A stretch of DNA of 64,000 nucleotides from Carallia brachiata (GCA_021464245.1 JADCRB010000074.1:356544-420543); one strand, 5' to 3'. Shown: positions 1-12,640, counted from the stretch's first letter. Translations and numbers: made by a program. Notes: generated by a model from the letters alone, not told the origin.

Positions 1-467
1 AGAAGAGATCCCCATCCGAATATTGATGGGCCCAAACAAATGTCTTACAAACTGATTACGATGATTATCAAATTTAAAATTAACACCACGTGAGCATAAT
101 TAATCTAACAGTTACAAAAAAATATATTAAATTATTATCAAATTATCATTTTAAATAATAATTTATTAACAGTATAAATTAAACAACTGTAACAACTCTT
201 TCTATTTTTATAAATTATATACAGAATGCCTCGAATTCTATTTGTGGGAGACAAAAACCCTTTTCGTTTGTTATTGTCTGTATCAACCTTGATCGACGCA
301 ATTGCTCAGTTCTTAAGTAGACATTGGAAAAACCAACATAATAATTAGAGCTGGCAAGTGTTTGTAGGAAACTCTGTGTTTTCCACCACCACTTCAAAAC
401 CCCACAACCATTCGCAATTCTTTCCCGCCAAAACCCCTTAAACCTCAAACCCATCTCCACATTCCTA
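1..467. other. Upstream flank and probable 5' UTR of the PPR gene
   Basis: The first 200 bases are AT-rich with no coding signal. From about 360 the sequence becomes C-rich and stop-poor in the PPR frame, as expected for a plant 5' leader. In that frame there is an in-frame TAA at 342-344 and no ATG between it and the PPR body. No promoter element could be assigned with confidence. Confidence 0.4.
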
Positions 468-472
468 TTGCC

Positions 473-3400
473 ATGCCTACAAACCCTAGAACCAGAAGAA
501 GAAGAAGTAGAAGAAAGACCTTCACATACAAAAATCGTTTCCCTCACAGACCACCCGAACCCCGAAATTTCCTGCTTTTATCAAAAGGGTTTCTCTCAAA
601 TCACCAGAGAAATCACCGGCAGAGCCTTACATGGCCTTTGCATCAAGGGTTTAGTTCCCCTCGGTGTGCTTTATAGTAACACGTTGGTTACAATGTACTC
701 CAAATTTGGCCATGTGGGTCTTGCTCGCTATGTGTTTGATCAAATGGTTGAAAGAACCGAGTCGTCTTGGAATAATATGATGTCTGGGTTTGTTCGTGCG
801 GGTGTTTATTGGGAATCAGTTGCTTTTTTCAATGAAATGCGAGATCTTGGCATTAGGCCGAGTGAGTTTGCGGTTGCTAGTTTGATAAATGCTTGTGATA
901 AGTCGGAGTGTATGCTCTGTGAAGGGATTCAGGTTCATGGTTTTGTTGTTAAATCTGGTCTTTTGTGTGATGTATTTGTGGGTACTTCGCTTTTGCATTT
1001 TTACGGGAGTTATGGCTCGGCTTTTAATGCGTGGACAATCTTTGAGGAGATGCCAGAAAAAAACGTAGTTTCGTGGACTGCTTTGATGGTTGCTTACTCA
1101 GACGATGGAGATCCGAGTGCTGTAATGAGCACATTTCAGCGTATGAGGTGTGAGGGAGTGTGCTGCAATGCGAACACACTTGCTACTGTGATTAGTTCTT
1201 GTGGTTCACTTGAGGATGAATCAATTGGTCAACAAGTTCTTGGACATGTTATAAAGTTGGGATTAGAAACTAACCTTTCAGTGGCAAACTCTCTCATATC
1301 TATGTTTGGCAGCATGGGTAGATTGAAGGAAGCTGCTTGTATTTTCAATGGCATGAATGATCGTGACACGATCACTTGGAACTCAATGATTGCTGCAAAT
1401 GTGCATAATGGTCTTTGTGAAGAATCCGTAAGTTGCTTTCATCGAATGCGTCATGTACATCACCAAATAAATTCCACTACACTGTCAACTTTGATATCGG
1501 GGTGTGGATCTGTAGTTAATTTGAAGTTGGGCAGAGGACTCCATTGTCTAGTCATGAAAGTTGGGTTGAATTCAAATGTTTGTGTATGCAATACTCTTAT
1601 AGACATGTATTCTGATGCTGGAAAACCTGAAGACGCAGAATTGGTATTCCATGCAATGGCAGAGAGGGACATCATTTCATTCAATTCATTGATAAACTGC
1701 TATGCTCAGGATGGGAACTGCCTAGATGCCTTGAAGGTATTTTCTAGAATGCTTCATATGATTCATATGGCAAAACTTCCAAATTATGTGACCTTTACAA
1801 GTGCACTAGCTGCTTGCTCACACCCAAAATTTGCCACCGAAGGCAAGGTTCTTCATGCCCTTGTAATTGTGAAAGGTCTACATGACAATTTAATTGTTGG
1901 CAACGCGTTGCTCACTTTGTACGCAAAGTGTGCCATGATGGCTGAAGCGGAAAAGGTATTTCAAACGATGACAAAGCGGAACGAAGTAACATGGAATGCA
2001 CTCATTTGTGGACATGTAGATAATGAAGAGCCCTATGAGGGAATTAAAACCTTCAAATTAATGAGAGAAGAAGATGTAGCTGCGGGCTACATTACAATTG
2101 CCAGTGTTCTTGGGGCTTGCTTGGAACCAAATGATCTACTGAAGCATGGGATGCCCATCCACGCTTATGCAATTCATGCAGGATTTGAATCACATGTGTT
2201 TGTTAAGAATTCACTTATCAAAATGTATGCCAATTGTGGCGATCTCAATGCAGGTACCTGTATCTTCAATGCGTTGACAGACAAGAATGCTATTTCGTGG
2301 AATGTGATTATAGCTGCAAATTCTGTTCACGGTCATGCTGAAGATGCTTTGAAACTTCTTCAGGAGATGAGACGTGCTGGTGTAGACTTGGATCAGTTTA
2401 GTGTCTCTGAGTGCCTTGCTGCAACTGCAAAGTTGGCAATGCTGGAAGAAGGCCAGCAGCTTCATGGCGTGGCAGTCAAACTTGGTTTGGACATAGATCA
2501 TTTTGTTAGAAATGCCGCTACGGATATGTATGGGAGGTGTGGGGAAATAGACGATGTCCTAAAAATAATTCCTCTTCCAACTGGAAGGTCACAAGTATCA
2601 TGGAACATACTGATATCTTCATTTTCAAGACTTGGCTATTTTGAGAGGGCTAGGGAAACTTTTCATGAGATGCTACTACTGGGAGTCAAACCCAACCACG
2701 TTACTTTTGTTTCTCTTCTTTCTGCTTGCAATCACAGCGGTCTAGTGGAGGAGGGTTTAGCATACTATCACTCAATGATGGGAGAATTTGGCATTCCAGC
2801 AGGAATAGAGCATTGTGTCTGTGTTGTTGATCTTCTGGCACGTTCAGGAAGATTTGCCGAGGCGGAAACTTTTATAGAGGAAATGCCAGTTCCACCGACT
2901 GATTTTGTTTGGCGGAGTTTGTTAGCTGCGTGCAAAATCCATGGCAATCTGGACCTTGGAAGAAAAGCTGCACGAGAACTTCTCAAAACCGACTCCTTAG
3001 ATGATGCGGCTTATGTTCTTTATTCGAATGTGTGTGCAACCGCTGGGAAATGGGAAGATGTAGAGGATGTTAGGAGGCAAATGGAATCAAATAAAATAAA
3101 GAAGAAACCTGCATGCAGTTGGGTCAAGTTAAAGAACAAGCTGTGTTCATTTGGAACTGGAGACCAGTCCCATCCACAAACTAGTGAGATATACACGAAG
3201 TTGGAAGAACTAAAGAAGATGATTAAAGAGGCAGGTTATGTCCCTGATACGAGCTACGTGTTTCATGACACTGATGAGGAACAGAAGGAGCACAATCTTT
3301 GGAATCACAGTGAGAGACTCGCGCTTTCATATGGCTTGATCAGTACTCCGAAGGGTGCGACCATTAAAATTTTCAAGAACCTTCGTGTCTGCGGTGATTG

Positions 3401-3515
3401 CCATTCTGTTTATAAGATTGTTAGTGGAATCCTTGGGAGGCAAATATTGATGCGAGACCCCTATCGATTTCACCATTTCGCCGGTGGCAAATGTTCTTGT
3501 TCTGACTACTGGTGA
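473..3515 (+). CDS. DYW-class pentatricopeptide repeat protein (organelle RNA editing factor type)
   Basis: An intronless PLS-class PPR protein of about 1,010 residues. Tandem 31-36-residue PPR units fill most of the protein, followed by E/E+ and a complete C-terminal DYW domain ending in SDYW. Counting from the codon at 468, the zinc/cytidine-deaminase signature is H947-S-E949 with C975-GD-C978. This family binds organelle transcripts sequence-specifically and promotes C-to-U editing. From memory it resembles Arabidopsis At1g16480, with similarity starting at NPEISCF (about residue 31). The start is problematic. The PPR frame has no ATG before 693 (residue 76), while the ATG at 473 opens an arginine-rich, targeting-peptide-like frame that runs only to 676. 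An alternative non-ATG start or one missing base near 475-560 would explain this. The repeats and DYW domain show no break. Family is certain; target and organelle are unknown. Confidence 0.93.
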
Positions 3516-4362
3516 TTAGACTATTACATTTTGGAGGGATAAGGATTCATGGAACAGGAACATGATGAGCAATCCATCAAAGACCAAGCTACAGATAGCT
3601 CAATTGCATGGAGACAACTTGGAGAACTTTTGCTATATCTGATTCGAGTCCAAGCCATTGCAGGGGAGGTTGAAGCCAAAAAAGTTGACATTGGACTGAT
3701 CATTCGCCTCTTCCAAGTATCTTTGATTACTCATCCTTGCGCTACTGCCTTATATTTTGGCAGAAGACCTTAACAGAACAGGATCCCATGTTGTCACATG
3801 ATTGAACCAAGGGTGATGAAACCCTTTGAGAGGGTTAAAGACAAACAACGGACTCCAAGCTGTGGGTATTGCTTCAATGGAGCAACTGTTTTTGCTGTCA
3901 AATGCAATAGAAATGATGAGATTGAAACCGTTGCTGGGACTATTCCGGCCTTGCTTGTACGGGCAGGGGCAGCTTTAGATTTGTCTCCGCCACTCATTTT
4001 TGGAACACAGTCTAATACACAGCAGAACATTGATGGTTTAATTGCTATTCAATAGAATCAACCCTTCAATTTAGTAAGAGTTTTGCGGTCTCACAAAACT
4101 ACAATTGCATACCTCCATCTCGTGGTTACATTTTATTTGATTCAATAGTTGCAATACATCAGTAGTTACAATATGTAACAACTGTTAGACATAGCTAAAA
4201 AAAAAAAAAAAAAAGATATTGCGATCAATATAGCCGATTTACGTTGCGTGTGGTGTTATAGAGTGTGTATTTCATGTCATACGGACGCCTCAACGGTCCA
4301 AAACAGAGCACTTCGTTTGAATGCATTGACTTCGATCGTTCCATAAAAAAACGAAGTGTTGA
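3516..4362. other. 3' flank of the PPR gene
   Basis: Non-coding DNA between the PPR stop and the MITE. It contains two short open frames (3549-3773 and 3798-4055) without recognisable domains, probably 3' UTR, and an A-tract at about 4199-4214. A 30-bp segment at 4322-4351 recurs with two mismatches at 6983-7012 inside an intron of the proteasome gene. Confidence 0.4.
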
Positions 4363-4371
4363 AAAAGAATT

Positions 4372-5275
4372 AGCATAAAGGTCAATTTTGTCTAAAATTT
4401 ACGGCTGTTTGTTGATTTTTATTCATAATATATTTTTTTTGTGAAAATTGGTATAAAAAATTTTCTCCGTCGCACAATTATACCAAACTGTTAATTTTTC
4501 CGTCAATTATGCTGATGTGACAGTTGTCAGAGTGTCACGTCAGCGAAGTTGATAATGTGTTGACTGTCATGTTAACGAAATTGATGATGTGACGGCTGTC
4601 TCCTTAGCGAAGTTGATGATGTGATCTCTACCACATCATCACAGAAATGATGTGGCATGTGCAACATCATCTCAATTAATGATATGATAATTTTTTATTT
4701 TTTAAAAATTTAAAAAGAGATTTTTAATAAAATATGTTAATATTTAATTAAAAATAAACCCGATTTAATGTTTTAAAAAAAATCAGTTTAATAAAAAGTT
4801 AAAAAAGAAAATTAATTTAAAATCAATTATCTATTAAAATTGAAACCCTTTAAATTGGAACTCTTCTAATATTAATTTTACTTAATAAAAACAAAATTTT
4901 TCAAATTTAAAACTCTTCAGAAGACAATCATTTTTATTTTATATTTTTTATTAAATTAAGTAATTTTTTTTCTAAAAAATTAAATTTAATTCATTTTTTA
5001 TTAAATATCAACATATTTTATTTTTTTTTTAAAAATTTTTCAAAACTAAAAAATGCCACATCATCAACTTGAGATGATTTGACACCTGGTTGTACACAAT
5101 TTTGCTAATGTGGCGCTCCGTCAGTTACTACGTCTGCATGATTGACGGAAAAATTAATGATTGAGTATAATTCTGCAATAAAAAAAACTTTTTATACCGA
5201 TTTAAAAAAAAAAAATATTATGGATAAAAATCAACAAACAGCCATAAGCGTTAAGCAAAATTTAGCCTTTATGCC
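4372..5275. mobile_element. Mutator-like MITE with about 170-bp terminal inverted repeats
   Basis: The left end (AGCATAAAGG, 4372) and right end (CCTTTATGCC, 5275) begin inverted repeats that can be followed for about 170 bp, including the shared blocks GGCTGTTTGTTGATTTTTAT and TTAATTTTTCCGTCAAT. A perfect 9-bp direct repeat, AAAAGAATT, flanks the element at 4363-4371 and 5276-5284. Long inverted repeats with a 9-bp target duplication are typical of Mutator-like elements. The interior is AT-rich and non-coding, with degenerate tandem units built on GTTGATGATGTGA at about 4500-4660. It has no transposase, so it is a non-autonomous copy. Confidence 0.85.
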
Positions 5276-5284
5276 AAAAGAATT

Positions 5285-5678
5285 CATAGGCAGAGATGAA
5301 AAACCAAAAAGCCAAAAGAGGAAGTGAAGGGTGAGAACCATAAAGCATCTCAAGTCTAACGAACACAATGTGAGAGGATTATCATGAACAAAAGGAAACT
5401 ATTCGAAAAACAGTAAAGAGGAGGAAAAGAAAAGAGCAGCACGTTTTGGTAAGTAAGAGGTTACACAAGAAAAATGCATCAATTCCTGCTTTGTAGGTTT
5501 CAGTCAGTCGACCAAAAAGGGTGGTATAACACAGATATTATTTCTGATAGTTCCCAACAAACGAATTCAGCTCACAGCTGATGTCTGATGTATGTTCTCC
5601 CAATTTCCTTCATAGCAAATGTTAGACTAACTGAGTAAGACAGTTCTTCCAAGTCGTTTTGCTGAAAGGGAAAAGAAG
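5285..5678 (-). other. Probable 3' UTR and downstream flank of the proteasome alpha-2 gene
   Basis: This interval follows the alpha-2 stop codon on the minus strand. No open frame or repeat family is recognised in it. The transcript end could not be fixed from sequence alone. Confidence 0.35.
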
Positions 5679-8600
5679 CTACTCCACTTCAGCCAGATAG
5701 TCGTCAATCTCAGCAGGCGTTAGTACCCTGCCGCAAAACAGGCATCGCAGACAATTAGCAATAGACAAGTTATCTATCAAAAAATATGGTCGAGGATTAG
5801 CTAAGATAGAAGTCCAATATATTTCTAGAATTTGCCAACTAAGAGAAGCTTCTAATGTTGGGTCGGATTAATGGAAAGGATCAAGTCCAAGAAAGTAGAA
5901 TTAACATTCCCCGCCAAAATTTTCACATACTACAGAAGTTAAAAATTTTACTTGTCCTACACAGACAGCAGTAACCAATATAAGCATAAACTGCCTAAGC
6001 AACATTTAGATATGAACCCTCAGCCAAAAGCAGGCAAACACAACTTGGGAGGTTCAAGCATGACCCCACCGAGTTAGTTCAATATTTATGCTCATGGCAA
6101 TTATCATGGCCTTAACAGGCTTGGAAACTTTTTAAATGTACAGTAATATCAATAGTATAACAAGTTTACACAACAGCATTCATGACAAATTGAATGTCAT
6201 ATCATAATGCCAAAGTTTTTAATCCCCTATCCCGTATAATAGGAAAAGCTACGATTTGACCAAATGTATACAATGCCACATATTGTGGCATAAAGACTGC
6301 TATTATGTGCTTTTAATAATCATAAAGACTGCTTGTGATTTACCAATCGTCTTAAATCATGTTCAGCCACAATGTTGTTTTAACCAAAACAAATAATTCT
6401 GATCAATTAAAGGAAAGAGTAAACTAAAGAGACAAAGACGATCGATAAATGTGTTCTAGATATAGCATCATTCACTGTGGCTACTTGCCTGAATGTTTTA
6501 TCAGCACCAATTATGCCAATCTCAATGTTTTTGCCCGAGATTTGTCCTTCAAACCTAGAGAAAATGAGGAAAAATATTAGAGAGAGTCATGTTGGTATCT
6601 AAAAAATGCAAAAACAATTCTCCATCTTGATCACAGTGGCACTATCACTAGGCGAATGGCATTGAGTTCAGGAACAGAGTCACTGCAAAGCTCTACCTTG
6701 CTTTAGAGATGTAAAGACAAATGATTATTAAAAGCTTCTGGCACTTAAAATTTCAGCAATTTCCCTTGATAAAGAACTGTGGAACACAACAAGGAACTGA
6801 TACTGATGCTGGCCAAAAGCTTGGCATAAATGAAGGCTACAGTTTGTCCACCAGAACTAAGTACTAACAGGACCATTGCAAGATGATAAACTTTAGATAC
6901 TTACCCTTCCTTCAATGTCAATATTGCCGTGTGGACAGCATCATCAAGCTCCATATCATCAGTATACCTACAAAAGAATAACTGCATTAACTTCGATTGT
7001 TCCATAAAAAAAAAAATTGATACTCAAGGATCTTTAAAAGCAGAAGCTTCATGGCATGTGCTATGAGATACGCCTGCATAATGAGAGCAAGATACTACAG
7101 GACATCTGATGTGGGCAGATTAATGAGTACGAAGCTATAAGTACATATGTAAAACCAATTTCTTTTTCCTATGGATGCCAATGAAGACTATAAAAGAATA
7201 ACCCAGCTTTCTCCTTTTATATCTCTCTTTAAGCCAAAGCACCCACTAGCATACAATTAAAGGCATATCTGAGTATAAGATCTAACTGACATTATCGGAT
7301 GGCAGATACAAGAACAAGAATCTGTGAGCGACTTGCTGATGACCAAAGGCAATTAAGTGATTGTAGCATCAGAAGAAAAACTATCCAATACCAATGATTA
7401 CTACTCAAAATGGAATAAAAAAAGCAAATGAACTAGAAAAATCAAACAAGTGAACAGAAAAACAACAAAACATCAAGCTAGCCAAAATCTTGAATGTAAT
7501 CTCCCTAACTGCACTGAGTGCTGTTATAAAAAAATTTAACCAAAAAAAAAAAAAGAGGTTCAGCTTCCGAAAGGAGACGGAAAACGAAAAGGAAATACTA
7601 AAAGTGTCAACGAAAAGTGATCAAAAATGTAAATCATTCACTCTTTCATAGTGCCATGAGGAATCTTATGCTCTACATATCCTAAAACCAGTCAAAAAGC
7701 CGGAAAAGTGTCATTTTCCAAATCTAACAAAAAAGGAATAACATTAAAAAGATATGGATAATTAATCGAAATAAGTTTACCTCTTTTCTAGAAAAGTTTT
7801 TGCATTGGAGACATTTTTCCCCATGGCTGAGGCTTTCCAAGAAAAATAAGAACCAGATGGGTCCACCTGCAACAAAATATCAAACTCTAATCAAGTGAGA
7901 TTAAATGAAGATATGGGGGAAATTGCAATTTGCGAAGAAATGTAGAAAAATCAGTCAAAGTATGGCTCTTTTGATCTAGAGATAACCAACTTAATTTCTT
8001 TCATCATGCAAGGTAAGGCACAATGGAGAAAGGCAATGAGTTCAATAATAAACCTAACTGAACACCAAGCAAATGCAGTTTATTGATTACAAAGACAAGC
8101 CACATAATGTTAAAATAGCATGAATAACTGTTGCCATAATTATAAGAGCAGGAAAGGTGGCTCAAATTATCCCTCAAGAAACAAATTTAGCAGAAGAACA
8201 ACTATCACTGACATGTAGTTTGAAACAAAACAAATGAGAATAAGTCAAAATTTTCAGAGTGAAACAGGAAGCAAGTGGTTTCCAACATGCTTTTGCCCAT
8301 TGTATTCTTTGTTTTCTTTGGAGTTTTTTTTTCAGTGGGGTGAAGTGGAGGGTGGGGGGGGGGGGGATGCTGTTTTCACCGGCCTCAGCTCAAAAGCAAT
8401 GCCACCAAACTCTAAAAACAGTTCAGAATAAATGGAGATACCTGATAAAGTTGTGGACCTTTATCATCAAACCCAGCGACCAACAGTGATACTCCAAAAG
8501 GCCTCACACCACTGTTGTGCAGGAAAAAAAATTACAGTAATCAGCATCAGAAGAATAATACCATTGGTTGATAGTATTGCACAAAGTATCAAAACATATT

Positions 8601-11600
8601 TTGGGGTAGACTGTAGAGAGTTTTTGTCAACAGAAAATAGGTAAATGATAAACATGTCATTTGAGGAAAGAGTCACAGCCATATGTTACAAATGTTTATA
8701 TGAATCAATAAGCAGTTGAAGCCTCCGTTTACGTGTAGAGTAATCGGTGAGTAACCTTTTGGCGCTAAATTAAAGCCACAGACTGAATAATTGCATTATC
8801 CCAATTTTTGGGTGTTTTTCTTCCCTCTTCTTGAGCTTAACCAGTTGTACTAACTCAGATTAACAAGTGACCACACAGGAAAGTCATCTGACTAACAAGT
8901 GAGAACCTCCTTAAATTAAAAGGGGCACTGGAGATAAACTTCTAGGAGCTGAGTGAAGCACTTAATCTGCCAGTAGAAGAAAGTAGGCGGCAATAACATG
9001 TTATAGAAGTAAGAACTATGGATTAGCACCATAACATCCATTTCTATAGACAATACAAAATGTCTATGCCACTCCACCACTTCAGGACAGACTCTTCTCA
9101 ATCATGCTCATAGCTGAACTGGATCTACTTTAAGGGACAGAAAACACTCATCTCAAGGACTCATGGATGAAAGGGAATCGTGCAACAAAATAGGGAACTG
9201 TACCCGGACTGAGTGAACTCCTGCATAACAGCAGCTGTTTCTCTTACAAGTTGAGTAACAGGGATTGGCTCCTGCAGAATAGCATTATCACATCACATAA
9301 CAAGCCAGAGCAGCTGGAACAAAAAAACCTTTAATTTATAAAACGATGATAATTATGCAAGAAACTGCACGACTACTATCGTCATTACTCATTAGCCTTT
9401 AACTTTTCTGAGAATGGAGACACTAGGTTGTTTACTTGAGCTACTATTGTTAGCATTATCATTACAGCAACCGGTCCTTCATCGCTGTTCTTGTATTCAT
9501 TATTACAAATCTAAAAGTTTTCTGCCACCTGCACTTGTAGCCGGACTACGTAAAGGTAACAGCAGGACTGACAACAATGAACAGACACTGATAGCAGAAG
9601 CTGAAATTCATATATTGATTATATTGTCCTCACTCCTCGCATTAGGTCCCATAAAAGTTTCACAACTTATGTGACAGTCGAGGTTTAAAAAGTCATGGTG
9701 GAAAAGGCCTCTAATGGTGTTTACAAGCATTACCATTGCGACTACTTGTACATCATTACAATTCTTATATTCATTATTATAGTTTGAAAAGTCTTTTGCC
9801 ACAATTACTAATAGCTGGACCACATAAAATGTACAACAGAACTGATGACAACAAACAGAAAATTTTTTCTTTTTAACCAAAACATTGAACAGACGCTGAG
9901 ATAAGGTCATAAGAATCATATAAATCTCACTTTGTAGTTTGTCCTCAAGTTCCAAGATGATTCAACAACTTAATGTGAGAGTGACGGTGACTAACCTTTT
10001 TGCTTAAAAAAATTCATCTTAGAAGAATGGCTTTATTGCTGTTATATGCGATGAAGAAAGATGATTGAATTATCCAATAGCTGCAACTTTAAACTGCAAT
10101 AACACCCTTTTCCAAAACTATAAATAATCTTGCTCCAAGTCAACCGAAATTTTCTTACATGGATATTCACAATGGTTTCAACAATGCACCAATGAGACTA
10201 TCCCCCCATTTTATAAATTGCACTAAAATTTTCCTACATTATCTCTAAAGCATTTAGCAAAAAAACCTTAGAGTCGAGAACATACAAGAATAGCATCAAA
10301 GAATGAAATCAAAGAATTAAAGAGAACAAACCAAAAAAGAACATCCTTAGTGGACAAGAAGATTTATTAGAGGCAAACGAAATTGGGACGTACTTTGTAT
10401 AATCGATGATATTGCTCTGCCTGCTTCCTGCTTTTTCGAACCAGAACTCGAAAATCAGGACCCATACCACTACAAAAGAAGCAGAACATTAAATTTCAAC
10501 TAAAATACAAAGAAATGGAGACCTAAAAACAAAGTTGACAGCAGCCAGAAATCATGAGAAGCTTTTGCCAGTTTTTATACTTTTATATAATCAATCAGTC
10601 AAGATGCTCCCAGCAACAAATTTGTTGAATTGAATCATTTCCACATAGCATATGATCATAACAATTGAATATCAGTCTTGCAGCCAGAAAACAACATCGA
10701 AAAAGTGTCAGCGAAATACTTTGCAATGGGAATTGTTGCTTTCCTTCGGATTTCCAAATTTTTGTCAATGATGAAACCTTGGTTTCCTCTTAGGAAAGTG
10801 GTGACAAATTTTTTCATAATTCAACTGCTAGCTGAGTCCTATCTTTCATATGGGCTTAATAAAAAGGATCAAGGTTCAGTATAGTCTTTGGGCAGAGAAA
10901 CAAAAGTTCACAGAAAATTAAAGTGTGCAAGTTTGTACCCAGAACCAATAAAATAAGCTTGGGTATATCCAAAATGTACCAAAAGGCTTACCTATAAACA
11001 ACTCCAATATTTGGTGTTAATATTTGAATCTTTTGAACCTGAAATATCCAAAAACAAAGTCAGAAGGGGACAAAAAATTCCACAATTCTATAGGATCCAC
11101 CAAAAACCAAACTGTTCCAAAATCTCCATAGAAGCTACCCTAATAAAGACATAAACCACAAAAAAAGTTCAAAAAAAACTGCAAAGACGATGATGGCGGC
11201 AGAGAATGAGGGAAAATTAGTGGACAACCTATTTACTAGCAACTGCCATCTGACCCATTTAGAGAAACTATATAATTAAGATCATTCCACCAGATTAAGG
11301 AACTCAACTTTGCACAAACTTTTATAAGGTTTCTATGTTCATGGGACAAAATTTATCAGTACAAATCTGTCTAATAGGTTATCCAACTTGGTAAAAGGTC
11401 ATTTTTTGTGAGAACTTGGGTGCAACAGAATGCTGCAACTTTGTAGGTGAGACTGGAGTTAAGCTTCTCTTTTTTCATCTCCAAGGCTAGGATATCAAAA
11501 TACAGGATGGAAAAGTTTTGCTTTTTGTGAATATAATAAGTTATCAGCGATTCTACATGGTCACGCCAACAAAAATACAATGGCCATTTAGCTATCCACT

Positions 11601-12263
11601 TTGATCAAATGTGCAAACTTCTCCGCAAACAATAAAATCTATTTAACAAGTTCAATAATCAACCAAATAAAGTGTATGAGCCAAACAACAAGAAATATTC
11701 AATCAAATTATTTAACATTAACGTCACAATGCACGTCCTCCATCCACCCTTTTTCCCAAAACAAGGGGCTACATTATCAAGAGCCAGGACTAGAGAAAGC
11801 AAAACAGAAAGGAGCAAACCAAATGTAACAATCAAGCAAACAGCAACACGACTAATTCCAAGGCTGACTCAAATAGAATTAATCAGAATTTCTACTTACA
11901 GAGCTTTCGTCAACTAAAATAGAGGGAAGCTTCTTCTCTGTTGCTATGACTACACCATTAGCAGCTGCAAGATGCCACAAAAGTTATATAACCAGACTTA
12001 AACAGAACTAATACATCATTTTAGAAAGTCGAACAAAAACTTTAACCAGCATGACCTTTAATCCCTAAAGAAGTTTGACCGGATCCAACCGCAGTTAGGG
12101 CATGCTCAATCTGAACAAGCTTTCCGGAAGGACTACCATTTTTACCATCAATAGAATCAAATCATCAATTTCATTAATAGTCCGAAGAATCGCGGGGGGT
12201 AAAAAAGGTGGCTACACAATACCTGAAAGTGGTGAGTGAAAAAGAGTACTGACTATCCCCCAT
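5679..12263 (-). CDS. PAB1: 20S proteasome subunit alpha type-2
   Basis: Eleven exons on the minus strand join in phase to 708 nt (235 residues), the usual length for plant alpha-2: 12263-12223, 12132-12056, 11964-11900, 11038-10992, 10469-10394, 9271-9204, 8511-8442, 7866-7781, 6967-6905, 6554-6489, 5727-5679. The product starts [17 protein letters not shown], contains the alpha-subunit segment GKLVQIEHA and the blocks [17 protein letters not shown] and [13 protein letters not shown], and ends [10 protein letters not shown]. Alpha subunits form the outer gating rings of the 20S core in cytosol and nucleus and have no catalytic threonine. All introns are GT-AG except the last (5728-6488), which has a GC donor. 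No frame break is present. It is divergently arranged with the DEAD-box helicase gene. The symbol follows the Arabidopsis name; paralogue PAB2 cannot be excluded. Confidence 0.96.
5728..6488 (-). other. GC-AG intron in the alpha-2 gene
   Basis: The exon before this intron ends TTCAG and the intron begins GCAAGT; the acceptor is GCGGCAG. Splicing at these sites restores R-V-L-T-P-A-E in frame. The donor matches consensus except for C at +2, the usual context of functional GC donors in plants. Confidence 0.85.
8354..8366. repeat. G13 tract in an intron of the alpha-2 gene
   Basis: Thirteen consecutive G residues within a GGGTGG-rich stretch, in the intron between the exons ending at 8442 and starting at 7866. 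On the transcribed strand it is a C-run. Confidence 0.9.
9425..9990. repeat. Diverged tandem duplication in an alpha-2 intron
   Basis: About 9425-9690 and 9710-9990 share the same order of blocks: GTTTAC, GCATTA-CATTAC, TTCTTRTATTCATTATTA, AAAAGTYTTYTGCCAC, TAGCYGGACYAC and GAACAGACRCTGA. The period is near 285 bp with many substitutions and small indels. Both copies lie in the 9272-10393 intron. No coding content or transposon ends are seen. Confidence 0.7.
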
Positions 12264-12640
12264 TCTGTGCCAAGAAAGATTCAACTATCTCAATGACTAC
12301 AAAACCCAAAACCCAAATAAACCTTCATTCGACAGATTTAGAGGCAAAATTCTAAATTTACAAGAAATATCTCAGAAAATAAAAAACTTCACAAAAATCT
12401 TTTTTTTTTTTTTTCAAAAAGCAAAAAAAGAACGAATCTTTGGTCCTAAGATCGTTTCTATCTCAATCTCCTGTGAATGCACAAAACAATCAAACCAAAA
12501 TCATGCAGATATTTTTCTCAATTCCAGCGCGGATACAGAAAGAGATTACCGGAAAAGTAAGAAATTGGAAACGACGAGACGGCCGGCCAGCAAATCGTCG
12601 CCGACTTTGGTTTCTTGACGAGAAGTACACTCTCTCTGTG
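12264..12640 (-). other. 5' UTR of the alpha-2 gene with a leader intron
   Basis: On the minus strand a donor (CCG|GTAATC) at 12549 and an acceptor (TTGGCACAG|A) at 12265 would remove a 285-nt leader intron one base before the start codon. The acceptor has a pyrimidine-rich run. The leader exon would lie from 12550 to about 12640. Leader introns are common in plant housekeeping genes; this one is inferred from splice signals only. Confidence 0.5.

Noticed and set aside
3549..4055. Two short open frames after the PPR stop (74 and 85 codons)
   Set aside because: No recognisable domain or splice pattern; more likely 3' UTR.
9414..9955. Open frames in the proteasome intron region
   Set aside because: They lie wholly inside an intron and in a duplicated non-coding unit.
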